Assembly (NCBI GenBank): GCA_017622055.1
Contig: JAGARY010000335.1
Coordinates: 1-13,010, forward strand
Direction of reading: 5' to 3'
DNA length: 13,010 nucleotides
DNA from: Treponema sp.
GTDB taxonomy: Bacteria; Spirochaetota; Spirochaetia; Treponematales; Treponemataceae
The notes beneath the pieces were generated by a model. It saw nothing but the letters and a program-made list of their open reading frames with translations. It made no database searches and was not told where the DNA came from. Made by a program: the position numbers and the translations under genes. Of the stretch, positions 1-5,689 are shown one piece after another; within the stretch, counting starts at the first letter, position 1, and each line of letters opens with the position of its first letter.

Positions 1-3
1 CAA

Positions 4-32
4 TTGTATATTTAACAAAATAGATTTATAAA
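4..32 (+). promoter_or_regulatory. Possible sigma-70-type promoter for the ABC-F gene
   Basis: A TATAAA box at 27-32 matches five of six positions of the -10 consensus. It lies 17 bp downstream of TTGTAT at 4-9, which keeps only the TTG of the -35 consensus. Transcription would begin near 39, leaving a leader of about six bases before the ATG at 45. The only ribosome-binding-like sequence is a weak GGTG around 37-40. In such AT-rich DNA a -10-like match is easily found by chance. Confidence 0.35.
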
Positions 33-44
33 GAACGGTGAAAT

Positions 45-2072
45 ATGGCTTTTGTTCAATTTTCTCAAGTGTCTTTGGCATTTGGTGATAGAGATATTCT
101 TAAAAATGTAACAATCAACTTGCAAACAGGTAGTAAAGTTGCGTTAACTGGTGCGAATGGTGCTGGAAAATCAACTTTAATAAAAGTCCTTGCGGGGCTT
201 GTTCAACCAGACAGCGGTGACCGTGCTGTTCAAAAAGATTGTAGAATTACATATTTGCCTCAGAGTGGGCTTACTCACAACGGTTGTACTTTAAAAGAAG
301 AAGCTGATAAAGCTTTTGAATTTGGCTACGAACTTCAACGCCAAATTGACGAAATTGGTACAAAACTTCAAGAAAATCCTTCAAACTCAGATGCCTTAGT
401 TGTAAAACAAGCAGATTTAATTCAAAAACTAGAAGAAAGCGAATGGTACAGACGTGAAGCCACAGCCGAAACCGTTTTACTTGGTCTTGGTTTTTCCCGT
501 GCAGATTTTAATCGCAACACAGAAGAATTTTCTGGCGGTTGGCAAATGCGCATTGCTCTTGCAAAAGCCTTAATGCAAAATCCAGACATTTTGTTGCTTG
601 ACGAACCTACAAACTACCTTGATATTGAAGCTCGCGGTTGGCTAGAAAGCTTTTTGCAAAACTACAAAGGCGGATTTTTGCTTGTAAGTCACGACCGCTA
701 CTTTTTGGATGTTACAATCAACGAAGTTTACGAACTTTTTAACGGAGACTTAAAACGCTATCCTGGAAATTTTTCTCACTACGAAAAAGTTCGTGAAGTT
801 GAATTAAAAACTTTAATTGCAGATTACGAACAACAACAACAAGAAATCAATAAATTAGAAGATTTTATTACTCGTTTTGGATACAAAGCCACAAAAGCGG
901 CCCAAGCTCAGGAATACCAGAAAAAATTAGACAAAATGGTAAGAATTGAAATTCCAGAAAGTCTTAAAAAAATCCATTTTAGTTTTCCTCCAGCACCACA
1001 CAGTGGCCGACTTGTTTTGCGCCTAAACAACATTTGCAAATCTTACGACAAAAAAACAAACGTTCTTAATAACTTAGAATTAGTTTTGGAAAATGGAGAA
1101 CGGCTTGTTGTTACAGGCCGCAATGGAGCTGGAAAATCAACTTTACTCAGAATAATTGCCGACGCCGACAAAGATTTTACCGGAGAAATTATTCCTGGTT
1201 CTGGAGTAAAAATTGGTTATTTTAGTCAGGACAACGCCGAAACAATCAAAGGAAAAGAAAATATCCTTGAATATTTAGAAAATCGTGCCCCATTGGAGCT
1301 CATTCCAAAACTTCGCGACATGCTAGGCTCGTTCCTTTTCCGCGGCGACGACGTTTACAAATCTTTAGATATGCTTAGCGGTGGTGAAAAAAGCCGCATT
1401 GCCTTGTTGCAACTTTTGCTTAGTCCTGTAAACCTTTTAATTCTTGACGAACCTACAAACCACCTTGATATTCACTCAAAAGACGTGCTTTTAGAAGCCC
1501 TAAAAGGTTTTGGTGGAACTGTAGTTTTTGTTAGCCACGACCGCGGATTTATTGAACAACTTGCCACTCGCGTTTTGGAACTCAAACCTGGTCAGTTCAA
1601 AAATTTCCCAGGTGACTATCAATTTTATATGGAGCAAATCCAAAAATTGGAAAATGCAGAAAATCAAGAAGGAGGGAAAAGCCTTTCCCTCGCTTCAGCT
1701 ACAGAACCTTCACAACGTTCAGGTTCTGCATCTTCCGCTACCCATTCTAGCGGGGGAGACCCCCGCAACGCCCCCCAAGCTGTTTCAGAAACTAAACTTT
1801 CTTGGGAAGAACAAAAGAAAAAAGACGCCGAAAGACGCAAAATAGAAAAAGAAATTGCAAGACTAGAAGAAGAAATTCTTTCTTTAGAAGAAAAAAAATC
1901 TGAACTAGATGCAAAAATGGCAGATCCAGCAGTTTACTCCAACGGAGAAAAAGCAAAATCTGTTCAAAAACAAATAGAAGAAATTGCACAAAAAATAGAA
2001 GTCGCAACAGCCGCCTGGGAACAAGCGTCAGAAAATTTAGAATTGACGTCGGTAAAGGAAGCAAAGAGCTAA
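45..2072 (+). CDS. ABC-F family ATPase (two ABC domains, Uup-like C-terminal coiled coil)
   Basis: A soluble twin-ATPase protein of the ABC-F family, whose characterised members act on the ribosome rather than in membrane transport. It has no membrane segments. Domain 1 has Walker A GANGAGKST at residues 36-44, signature FSGGW at 162-166, Walker B DE at 186-187 and a switch histidine at 216. An inter-domain arm spans roughly 245-325. Domain 2 has Walker A GRNGAGKST at 358-366, signature LSGGE at 444-448, DE at 468-469 and histidine 498. Both catalytic glutamates are present, so both sites look active. A charged, Lys/Glu-rich coiled coil fills about 585-665. Residues 543-579 are an unusual Ser/Ala/Pro-rich block encoded by GC-rich hairpin DNA, in the linker before the coiled coil. 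I cannot decide between a housekeeping translation factor and an antibiotic-protection member. The next gene starts 13 nt downstream. Confidence 0.93.
   Translation: MAFVQFSQVSLAFGDRDILKNVTINLQTGSKVALTGANGAGKSTLIKVLAGLVQPDSGDRAVQKDCRITYLPQSGLTHNGCTLKEEADKAFEFGYELQRQIDEIGTKLQENPSNSDALVVKQADLIQKLEESEWYRREATAETVLLGLGFSRADFNRNTEEFSGGWQMRIALAKALMQNPDILLLDEPTNYLDIEARGWLESFLQNYKGGFLLVSHDRYFLDVTINEVYELFNGDLKRYPGNFSHYEKVREVELKTLIADYEQQQQEINKLEDFITRFGYKATKAAQAQEYQKKLDKMVRIEIPESLKKIHFSFPPAPHSGRLVLRLNNICKSYDKKTNVLNNLELVLENGERLVVTGRNGAGKSTLLRIIADADKDFTGEIIPGSGVKIGYFSQDNAETIKGKENILEYLENRAPLELIPKLRDMLGSFLFRGDDVYKSLDMLSGGEKSRIALLQLLLSPVNLLILDEPTNHLDIHSKDVLLEALKGFGGTVVFVSHDRGFIEQLATRVLELKPGQFKNFPGDYQFYMEQIQKLENAENQEGGKSLSLASATEPSQRSGSASSATHSSGGDPRNAPQAVSETKLSWEEQKKKDAERRKIEKEIARLEEEILSLEEKKSELDAKMADPAVYSNGEKAKSVQKQIEEIAQKIEVATAAWEQASENLELTSVKEAKS
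1671..1779 (+). repeat. GC-rich triple-hairpin element inserted in frame in the ABC-F gene
   Basis: About 105 bp of GC-rich DNA inside an AT-rich gene, made of three consecutive perfect inverted repeats. GAGGGAAA (1672-1679) pairs with 1684-1691 over a 4-nt loop. CAGAACCT (1702-1709) pairs with 1721-1728 over an 11-nt loop containing AACGTT. GCGGGGG (1750-1756) pairs with 1760-1766 over a 3-nt loop. It encodes residues 543-579 without breaking the reading frame. The complementary strand also has an open frame across the block, encoding a stretch like EWVAEDAEPERCEGSV. It resembles protein-tolerated palindromic elements such as the Rickettsia RPEs, and I have the impression that similar blocks recur in Treponema genomes. 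No second copy is present in this window. Confidence 0.7.
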
Positions 2073-2085
2073 CACGAGGAACTTT

Positions 2086-2793
2086 ATGGAAAAAGCATTA
2101 TATTTAATTCCTGTAACTTTGGGGGAAACTTCCATAGAACAAGTTTTACCTTCATACAACAAAGAAATCATTGTAAACATAAAACACTTCATTGTAGAAA
2201 ATATCCGTTCTGCACGACGCTTTTTAAAAAAAGTAGAACAATCAATCGATATTGATCAACTCACATTTTACGAATTAAACAGACACACAGATACACGTTT
2301 TATTAGCCAATATTTGGAACCATTAAAAAAAGGTGAATCTGTGGGCATAATTTCGGAAGCTGGATGTCCTGCCATTGCCGACCCAGGTGCCGATGTTGTT
2401 GCAATTGCTCAAAAACAAAATATAAAAGTTGTGCCTTTAGTTGGACCTTCTTCTATTTTAATGTCTGTTATGGGAAGTGGTTTTAATGGTCAAAGTTTTG
2501 CTTTTAACGGATATCTTCCAGTAGAAACTCCCCAAAGAGTAAAAGCATTAAAAAAACTTGAATCAAAAGTTTGGAACGAAAATCAAACTCAATTGTTCAT
2601 AGAAACTCCCTACAGAAATCTTAAAATGTTGGAATCAATTTTGGCAAACTTAAAACCACAAACAAAACTTTGCATTGCTTGCGGAATCACTTGCCCTGAA
2701 GAATACATAAAAACTCAAACAATAGAACAATGGAAAAAATCAAAACTTCCAGAAATCAACAAAATTCCAGCAATCTTTTTACTTGGAAAATAA
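2086..2793 (+). CDS. RsmI-like SAM-dependent methyltransferase (tetrapyrrole methylase fold), short form
   Basis: A 235-residue cytoplasmic protein of the tetrapyrrole methylase superfamily (COG0313-like). The RsmI branch of this family 2'-O-methylates C1402 of 16S rRNA. Family motifs are visible: SEAGCPAIADPG at residues 90-101, comparable to the SDAG...DPG of RsmI, and VPLVGPSS around 116-123, followed by the FNGYLP segment. The usual RsmI N-terminus with PIGNLxD is replaced by IPVTLGET, and the protein is shorter than RsmI (about 286 residues in E. coli). I know this shorter type from Bacteroidetes and related genomes, where the substrate is unproven. The start is supported by GAGGA at 2076-2080. 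It probably forms an operon with the ABC-F gene. Its last 22 bases are duplicated in front of purE. Confidence 0.8.
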   Translation: MEKALYLIPVTLGETSIEQVLPSYNKEIIVNIKHFIVENIRSARRFLKKVEQSIDIDQLTFYELNRHTDTRFISQYLEPLKKGESVGIISEAGCPAIADPGADVVAIAQKQNIKVVPLVGPSSILMSVMGSGFNGQSFAFNGYLPVETPQRVKALKKLESKVWNENQTQLFIETPYRNLKMLESILANLKPQTKLCIACGITCPEEYIKTQTIEQWKKSKLPEINKIPAIFLLGK

Positions 2794-2795
2794 GT
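2772..2795 (+). repeat. Left copy of a 24-bp exact direct repeat
   Basis: This copy covers the last seven codons (part of the first) and stop of the methyltransferase gene plus GT. It begins AATCTTTTTACTTGG and ends AAAATAAGT. An identical 24-mer occurs at 5061-5084, 2,289 bp downstream. Sequence after the repeat diverges: TAAATACG here, GTTTTTTT at the right copy. The position at the 3' end of an intact gene is what a site-specific integration that restores its target gene would produce. Confidence 0.85.
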
Positions 2796-2800
2796 TAAAT

Positions 2801-2849
2801 ACGTCCGGTCAAGGCACGCTTTGCTCAAGGCCTTGACTCGGCCGTTTTT
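2801..2849 (+). terminator. Rho-independent terminator after the ABC-F/methyltransferase operon
   Basis: GTCAAGGC at 2808-2815 pairs perfectly with 2830-2837. The stem extends outward, with one bulge and one mismatch, to 2801/2845 through CCG/CGG and ACG/CGT pairs. A run of five T (2845-2849) follows directly. The hairpin begins 7 nt after the methyltransferase stop codon. Confidence 0.8.
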
Positions 2850-2874
2850 AGGGTTTGTATTAAATCCTAAATAA

Positions 2875-2921
2875 ATAATGATGCGTCAAAAGAAAGTATT
2901 TTCAGTATGACGCATCATTAT
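2875..2921 (-). terminator. Long perfect hairpin, probable terminator of the minus-strand gene pair
   Basis: ATAATGATGCGTCA at 2875-2888 is a perfect 14-bp inverted repeat of 2908-2921. The 19-nt loop contains a further GAAA/TTTC pairing. It lies 28 bp beyond the stop codon of the exported-protein gene. On the minus strand it is followed by the T-rich TTATTTATTTAGG. The T-tract is interrupted, so it could instead act mainly as an mRNA 3'-end stabiliser or be a repeat element. Confidence 0.55.
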
Positions 2922-2948
2922 AAAATTAAAAAAGTGGGGGAGAAAAAA

Positions 2949-3461
2949 TTACCAAGGGGATTTTATAAGAGAATCCAGAAAATCAAGTTCGTTTTTCAAG
3001 GCTTCAAGTTCTTTACTCTCTTCTTCATCTTCAAAAAATAAAGTTCCTGTAAAAATAGCCTTTTCAGCGGATGTAATTGTTTCCTTCTTTTGTTCACCAG
3101 TTTTTCCATTAATATTAAGTTTTAAAAATTCTAATTCTTCTTTTGCGTTACTGTTCTTAGAATTATCTCCACCTTTTATTTTCAAGTCTCCTGAAGAAAG
3201 TAATTGCATAAATCCAGACCAAATCATTAAGGCATTTGTTTTCCCTTCTTCGTTGTTTAAATTAAATAAAAGTGCTTCGCCATCACTTGTGAAAGTTGGA
3301 ACATTTTCATTGTATTGATCAAGAATTTTTCCTTCCGAAACTTCCATAAATACAACTGTTGCACCTGATTTATATTTTGTAATTCCTAAGAAACGCCCAT
3401 TTGCAAAGGAAAGTGAAACTAAAGAAACTAATAAAAAAAGTAAAGCCATAAATTTTTTCAT
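2949..3461 (-). CDS. Small exported protein of unknown function
   Basis: A 170-residue protein I do not recognise. The N-terminus (MKKFMALLFLLVSLVSLSFANG) is a clear Sec signal peptide with a likely cleavage after SFA at residues 18-20. There is no cysteine at the cleavage site, so it is not predicted to be a lipoprotein. The mature part starts with a beta-rich region (residues 22-75) and carries a Gly/Asn/Lys-rich stretch around 93-107. It ends in a strongly acidic helical tail with EDEEESKELEALKNE, ending in KSPW. The product is probably periplasmic or surface-exposed. The start is supported by AAGGAG six bases before the ATG. It lies 19 nt downstream of the TM2-domain gene, so the two are probably co-transcribed and may act together in the envelope. 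Confidence 0.75.
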   Translation of the reverse strand: MKKFMALLFLLVSLVSLSFANGRFLGITKYKSGATVVFMEVSEGKILDQYNENVPTFTSDGEALLFNLNNEEGKTNALMIWSGFMQLLSSGDLKIKGGDNSKNSNAKEELEFLKLNINGKTGEQKKETITSAEKAIFTGTLFFEDEEESKELEALKNELDFLDSLIKSPW

Positions 3462-3480
3462 GATTGACTCCTTAAATAAT

Positions 3481-4410
3481 TTATTTCCAGTTGATTACGG
3501 GTTGCTTTTCTTTGTCTAGAAATTTTCCCAATATGATTTTGAATAAATCAAAAATACATAAAATGATTGGAATAAAAGCTAAAACTATTGTTACAAGACA
3601 AATTATTCTAAATATTGCTTTTCCAGTGCGTCCAACATATAAAAGGTGTCCCCCAATTAATCCCATAAATAAACAAAGAACTAATGCAATAGTACGATTT
3701 TTTTCTGCTGAATTGATTTTGAGCATAAAGCTTCCCAAAATACAAAAAACATTAAACAAAACTGTAAAAATACTAAAACAAATCAAACTTGACATAAATT
3801 TAATTGCTGCAATTGCTCCATCTACAATTTTAGGGTCAATGTTTCCTATGTATTCTTGATAGATATTATTCAACAATTCTGGATTTTCATTTAATGCTTC
3901 TGTAGTTATATTAGCAATTTCTTTTGTTGCAATTTCAAATTGTTTTATAGTTTCTTCATCAATGGAATTTATTAAACTCTTAATTTGATCAAAGAAGCTT
4001 GAAAAAGAACTAAGAAAAACTTCTAATGGAGCGAATGCTCCTGCAATTACAGGTGCAATTATACTAATTAGCAGTGCTACACCTAATATAATTGCAATAT
4101 CAAAAATTAGAAGGCTAATACCGTATGATTTTGCAAGGGCTGTACATGTATTAGAACCTAGGAACATTCCTATTGAAAGAACCGTGAAAATAACAAAAAA
4201 AGGTAATGTAAAAAATAGGCCAAATTTTAGGAAATCTGATTTTACTGCTAAAGCATCATTTTCTAATAATTTGCTAAAAAGATTACCCATTGTAAGTAGG
4301 TTTGTAAAAGTAAAAATAACTAATATTGCGGAAATCCCCCACAATATAGTTCCAATTTTGTTGGATAATGGTGATTTTATCCAAAGCGCTTTTTCTGTTG
4401 TTTCTGACAT
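3481..4410 (-). CDS. Polytopic membrane protein with C-terminal TM2 domain
   Basis: A 309-residue inner-membrane protein of unknown function. I place the start at MSETTEK (4410) because GGAGG at 4421-4425 lies ten bases upstream; an in-frame ATG at 4473 would add 21 residues and has no visible ribosome-binding site. Hydrophobic segments lie near residues 19-40, 63-85 and 98-125. A soluble, helical, Glu/Ile-rich stretch covers about 130-205, followed by another membrane segment near 205-230. The C-terminal part, about 238-295, fits the TM2 domain: KNRTIALVLCLFMGLIGGHLLYVGR contains the G-x-H-x-x-Y-x-G pattern at 253-260, and the second helix ends with an Asp (CIFDLFKI). TM2 domains are widespread and their bacterial role is unclear. 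It is the first gene of a pair with the exported protein and is divergent from the XRE gene. Confidence 0.75.
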   Translation of the reverse strand: MSETTEKALWIKSPLSNKIGTILWGISAILVIFTFTNLLTMGNLFSKLLENDALAVKSDFLKFGLFFTLPFFVIFTVLSIGMFLGSNTCTALAKSYGISLLIFDIAIILGVALLISIIAPVIAGAFAPLEVFLSSFSSFFDQIKSLINSIDEETIKQFEIATKEIANITTEALNENPELLNNIYQEYIGNIDPKIVDGAIAAIKFMSSLICFSIFTVLFNVFCILGSFMLKINSAEKNRTIALVLCLFMGLIGGHLLYVGRTGKAIFRIICLVTIVLAFIPIILCIFDLFKIILGKFLDKEKQPVINWK

Positions 4411-4490
4411 AAGAAAGAAACCTCCGATATTGATATAAAGTTTGCAAAGCAAACTAGAAAAGAAAAAAAACAATTATGTTACAGGTAGTT

Positions 4491-4538
4491 TTTTTTCTTA
4501 ACTTTCATAAGAAAAAATTTCGTAATTAAGATACGAAA
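4491..4538. repeat. Two abutting inverted repeats in the divergent intergenic region
   Basis: TTTTTTCTTA at 4491-4500 pairs perfectly with 4508-4517 over a 7-nt loop. TTTCGTA at 4518-4524 then pairs perfectly with 4532-4538 over a 7-nt loop. The second arm of one hairpin directly abuts the first arm of the next. The first stem is nearly all A-T. A regulatory role is possible but nothing identifies a binding protein. Confidence 0.45.
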
Positions 4539-4609
4539 AGTTGCGAAGTTTGTAATTTGCACCAGATTTTTTTATAAGTACTATTGTCTATATTGCCTTT
4601 AGCAAAATA

Positions 4610-4684
4610 ATCCAAATGTATTGTTTTATTTTATCATATATATCCAAATGTATCAAATTCTTTATTTTTATTATCCATTTGTAT
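4610..4684 (+). promoter_or_regulatory. Triple operator-like repeat upstream of the XRE gene
   Basis: ATCCAAATGTAT occurs at 4610-4621 and 4642-4653, and ATCCATTTGTAT at 4673-4684. All fit the dyad-symmetric pattern ATnCAnnTGnAT. Start-to-start spacing is 32 and 31 bp, close to three helical turns, so the sites face the same side of the DNA. The last ends 20 bases before the XRE start codon. This is the expected layout for autoregulation by the adjacent regulator. Binding itself is inferred. Confidence 0.6.
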
Positions 4685-4704
4685 TATTCTTAAAATGAGA
4701 ATAT

Positions 4705-5022
4705 ATGTTAGATTTTTGGCGAAATGTAAAAGAAGAATTGGATTATAATCTCATAACTCAAAAAACATTGGCAACATCAATTGGGGTAAGTTATAATACT
4801 CTGCAATCCTGGATAACAAAAGATAGATTGCCGAATGTAGAACAATCTTTAAAGATTGCACAAAAATTAAACACTAGTGTTGAATATCTTGTTACTGGAA
4901 AGAATGTAGAAAAAAATTACATAAAGCCTAGAATTCAAAATTTGAATAAAAAATTAAATCAACTTTCAGATGACGATATTGATTTAATAGAAAAAATTGT
5001 AAATAAATTGTACTTGTTATAA
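4705..5022 (+). CDS. XRE-family (Cro/C1-type) transcriptional regulator
   Basis: A 105-residue DNA-binding protein with a single lambda-repressor-like helix-turn-helix domain at about residues 5-66. The turn and recognition helix read TQKTLATSIGVSYNTLQSW (18-36), followed by the typical LPNVEQSLKIAQKLNTSVEYLVTG. The C-terminal 35 residues are short and helical, ending LSDDDIDLIEKIVNKLYLL, and probably serve for dimerisation; there is no peptidase or ligand domain. The ribosome-binding site is weak (TGAGA about five bases before the ATG). Three repeated near-palindromes upstream suggest that it represses itself. Transcription is divergent from the TM2/exported-protein pair, whose expression it may also control. 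Stand-alone XRE proteins of this size are common, so the specific regulon cannot be named. Confidence 0.88.
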   Translation: MLDFWRNVKEELDYNLITQKTLATSIGVSYNTLQSWITKDRLPNVEQSLKIAQKLNTSVEYLVTGKNVEKNYIKPRIQNLNKKLNQLSDDDIDLIEKIVNKLYLL

Positions 5023-5028
5023 GGTTTT

Positions 5029-5053
5029 TGATTGAAATATTCAAAATCATTTT
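5029..5053 (+). terminator. Weak terminator-like hairpin after the XRE gene
   Basis: TGATTGAA at 5029-5036 can pair with TTC (5040-5042) and AATCA (5045-5049), with two bulged A. TTTT follows. It begins seven bases after the XRE stop codon. The stem is AT-rich and imperfect, so termination may be inefficient. Confidence 0.35.
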
Positions 5054-5060
5054 ATTGTCA

Positions 5061-5084
5061 AATCTTTTTACTTGGAAAATAAGT
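5061..5084 (+). repeat. Right copy of the 24-bp exact direct repeat
   Basis: Identical over 24 bases to 2772-2795, the 3' end of the methyltransferase gene, including its stop codon (here TAA at 5080-5082). Here it is not part of any gene and looks like a displaced gene end. It contributes the TTGGAA -35-like box of the purE promoter. Confidence 0.85.
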
Positions 5085-5100
5085 GTTTTTTTGCTATAAA
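5072..5100 (+). promoter_or_regulatory. Probable purE promoter with -35 inside the repeat
   Basis: TTGGAA at 5072-5077 and TATAAA at 5095-5100 are separated by 17 bp and match the sigma-70 consensus at four and five of six positions. Transcription would start within a base or two of the purE ATG at 5107. No Shine-Dalgarno sequence precedes that ATG (ATAAAGT), which fits a leaderless or near-leaderless mRNA. This is inference from spacing only. Confidence 0.5.
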
Positions 5101-5106
5101 TAAAGT

Positions 5107-5601
5107 ATGAAAGTTGCAATTTTTTTTGGATCAAAATCCGACACAAACACAATGAAAAAAGCTGCTGATATTCTTAAAGAATTTGGTGTAGAATACAAAG
5201 CTTTTATTATTTCTGCCCACAGAGCTGGTGCTTTATTAAAAGAAACTGTTGAACAAGTTGAAAAAGACGGTTTTGAAGTTATTATTGCTGGAGCTGGACT
5301 TGCTGCTGCTTTGCCAGGTGTAATTGCTGGTGAAACAACTCTTCCTGTAATTGGCGTTCCACTTGAATGTATTTCTGAAAAATCAAATGGTCTTGGTGGA
5401 ATGGATTCATTGCTTTCAATTGTTCAAATGCCACCTCAAATCCCAGTTGCCACAGTAGGAATTGGAAATGCAAAAAATGCAGGTTATTTAGCTGTTCAAA
5501 TTTTGGCAATAAAATATCCTGAATTAAGGGAAAAATTAAAAGCATTTAGACAAAAACTTGCAGATGATGCAAAAAATACAGGTTTAGATGTGGAATTATA
5601 A
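5107..5601 (+). CDS. purE: PurE, N5-carboxyaminoimidazole ribonucleotide mutase (class I type, atypical)
   Basis: A purine-biosynthesis enzyme that converts N5-CAIR to CAIR; 164 residues, normal PurE length. Nucleotide-binding GSKSD is at residues 8-12 and the catalytic-loop SAHR at 36-39, with His38 matching E. coli His45. IIAGAG at 59-64 and DSLLSIVQMP further on are class I features. It is unlike the class II, CO2-using PurE known from Treponema denticola, which has a GRSN-type motif. Two oddities stand out. The usual GGAAHLPG reads GLAAALPG, with Ala68 where E. coli has His75. The loop between GVPL and MDSLLS is about five residues longer than in E. coli. The usual SAHRTP is SAHRAG. Class I enzymes normally need PurK to supply N5-CAIR, and no purK lies nearby. 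The gene seems to be transcribed alone. Confidence 0.88.
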   Translation: MKVAIFFGSKSDTNTMKKAADILKEFGVEYKAFIISAHRAGALLKETVEQVEKDGFEVIIAGAGLAAALPGVIAGETTLPVIGVPLECISEKSNGLGGMDSLLSIVQMPPQIPVATVGIGNAKNAGYLAVQILAIKYPELREKLKAFRQKLADDAKNTGLDVEL

Positions 5602-5642
5602 GTCAATAAAAAATTGTTTTTAAAAAAAATAACAGTAATTTT

Positions 5643-5672
5643 TTGATTATTTGGTTGTTAATGTAGTATACT
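5643..5672 (+). promoter_or_regulatory. Probable promoter of the efflux operon
   Basis: TTGATT at 5643-5648 and TATACT at 5667-5672 are separated by 18 bp, matching the consensus at four and five of six positions. The predicted start near 5679 lies just before the GAGGAA ribosome-binding site and the TTG start at 5690. This promoter would exclude an ATG at 5651 as the start of the TolC-like gene. Confidence 0.5.
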
Positions 5673-5689
5673 ATATCGAGGAATTTATT

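Larger units (their letters stand above)
4411..4704. promoter_or_regulatory. Divergent intergenic region between the TM2 gene and the XRE gene
   Basis: About 294 very AT-rich bases. The left half holds two adjacent hairpins (4491-4517 and 4518-4538). The right half holds three copies of a 12-bp near-palindrome. I cannot pick out a convincing -35/-10 pair for either direction, since AT-rich matches abound. Promoters for both divergent units must lie here unless the genes rely on read-through. Confidence 0.55.
2796..5084. other. Candidate inserted segment between two 24-bp direct repeats
   Basis: The segment between the two repeat copies holds a TM2-domain membrane protein gene, a small exported protein gene, an XRE regulator gene and several hairpins. 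No integrase, transposase or terminal inverted repeats were found. Removing it would place the methyltransferase stop codon 24 nt upstream of the purE ATG, a natural tandem arrangement. The segment also appears to the eye even more AT-rich than its flanks. Alternatives are a duplication of the methyltransferase 3' end followed by decay, or illegitimate recombination. The duplication itself is certain; the insertion model is inference. Confidence 0.4.

Noticed and set aside
1528..2064. Open frames overlapping the 3' half of the ABC-F gene on both strands.
   Set aside because: They are out-of-frame readings of a Lys/Glu-rich coiled-coil gene, with low-complexity products and no ribosome-binding sites.
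4411..4473. N-terminal extension of the TM2-domain protein from the ATG at 4473.
   Set aside because: No ribosome-binding site precedes it, whereas GGAGG lies ten bases before the ATG at 4410.
2949..5022. Toxin-antitoxin or phage-defence system made of the XRE protein and the membrane protein.
   Set aside because: The genes are divergent, not a tight bicistron. The TM2 protein is much larger than typical membrane toxins, and no nuclease or effector domain is visible.
2794..5084. Repeat-bounded segment as an integron gene cassette; GTTAAAT after the left repeat fits the GTTRRRY core.
   Set aside because: The right junction (GTGTTTT) does not fit the core, no attC-like imperfect palindrome ends the segment, and cassettes usually hold one gene in one orientation.
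5602..5642. Terminator after purE from A/T runs and CAAT/ATTG pairing.
   Set aside because: The stem is only about four base pairs in A/T homopolymer sequence; it cannot be told from chance.
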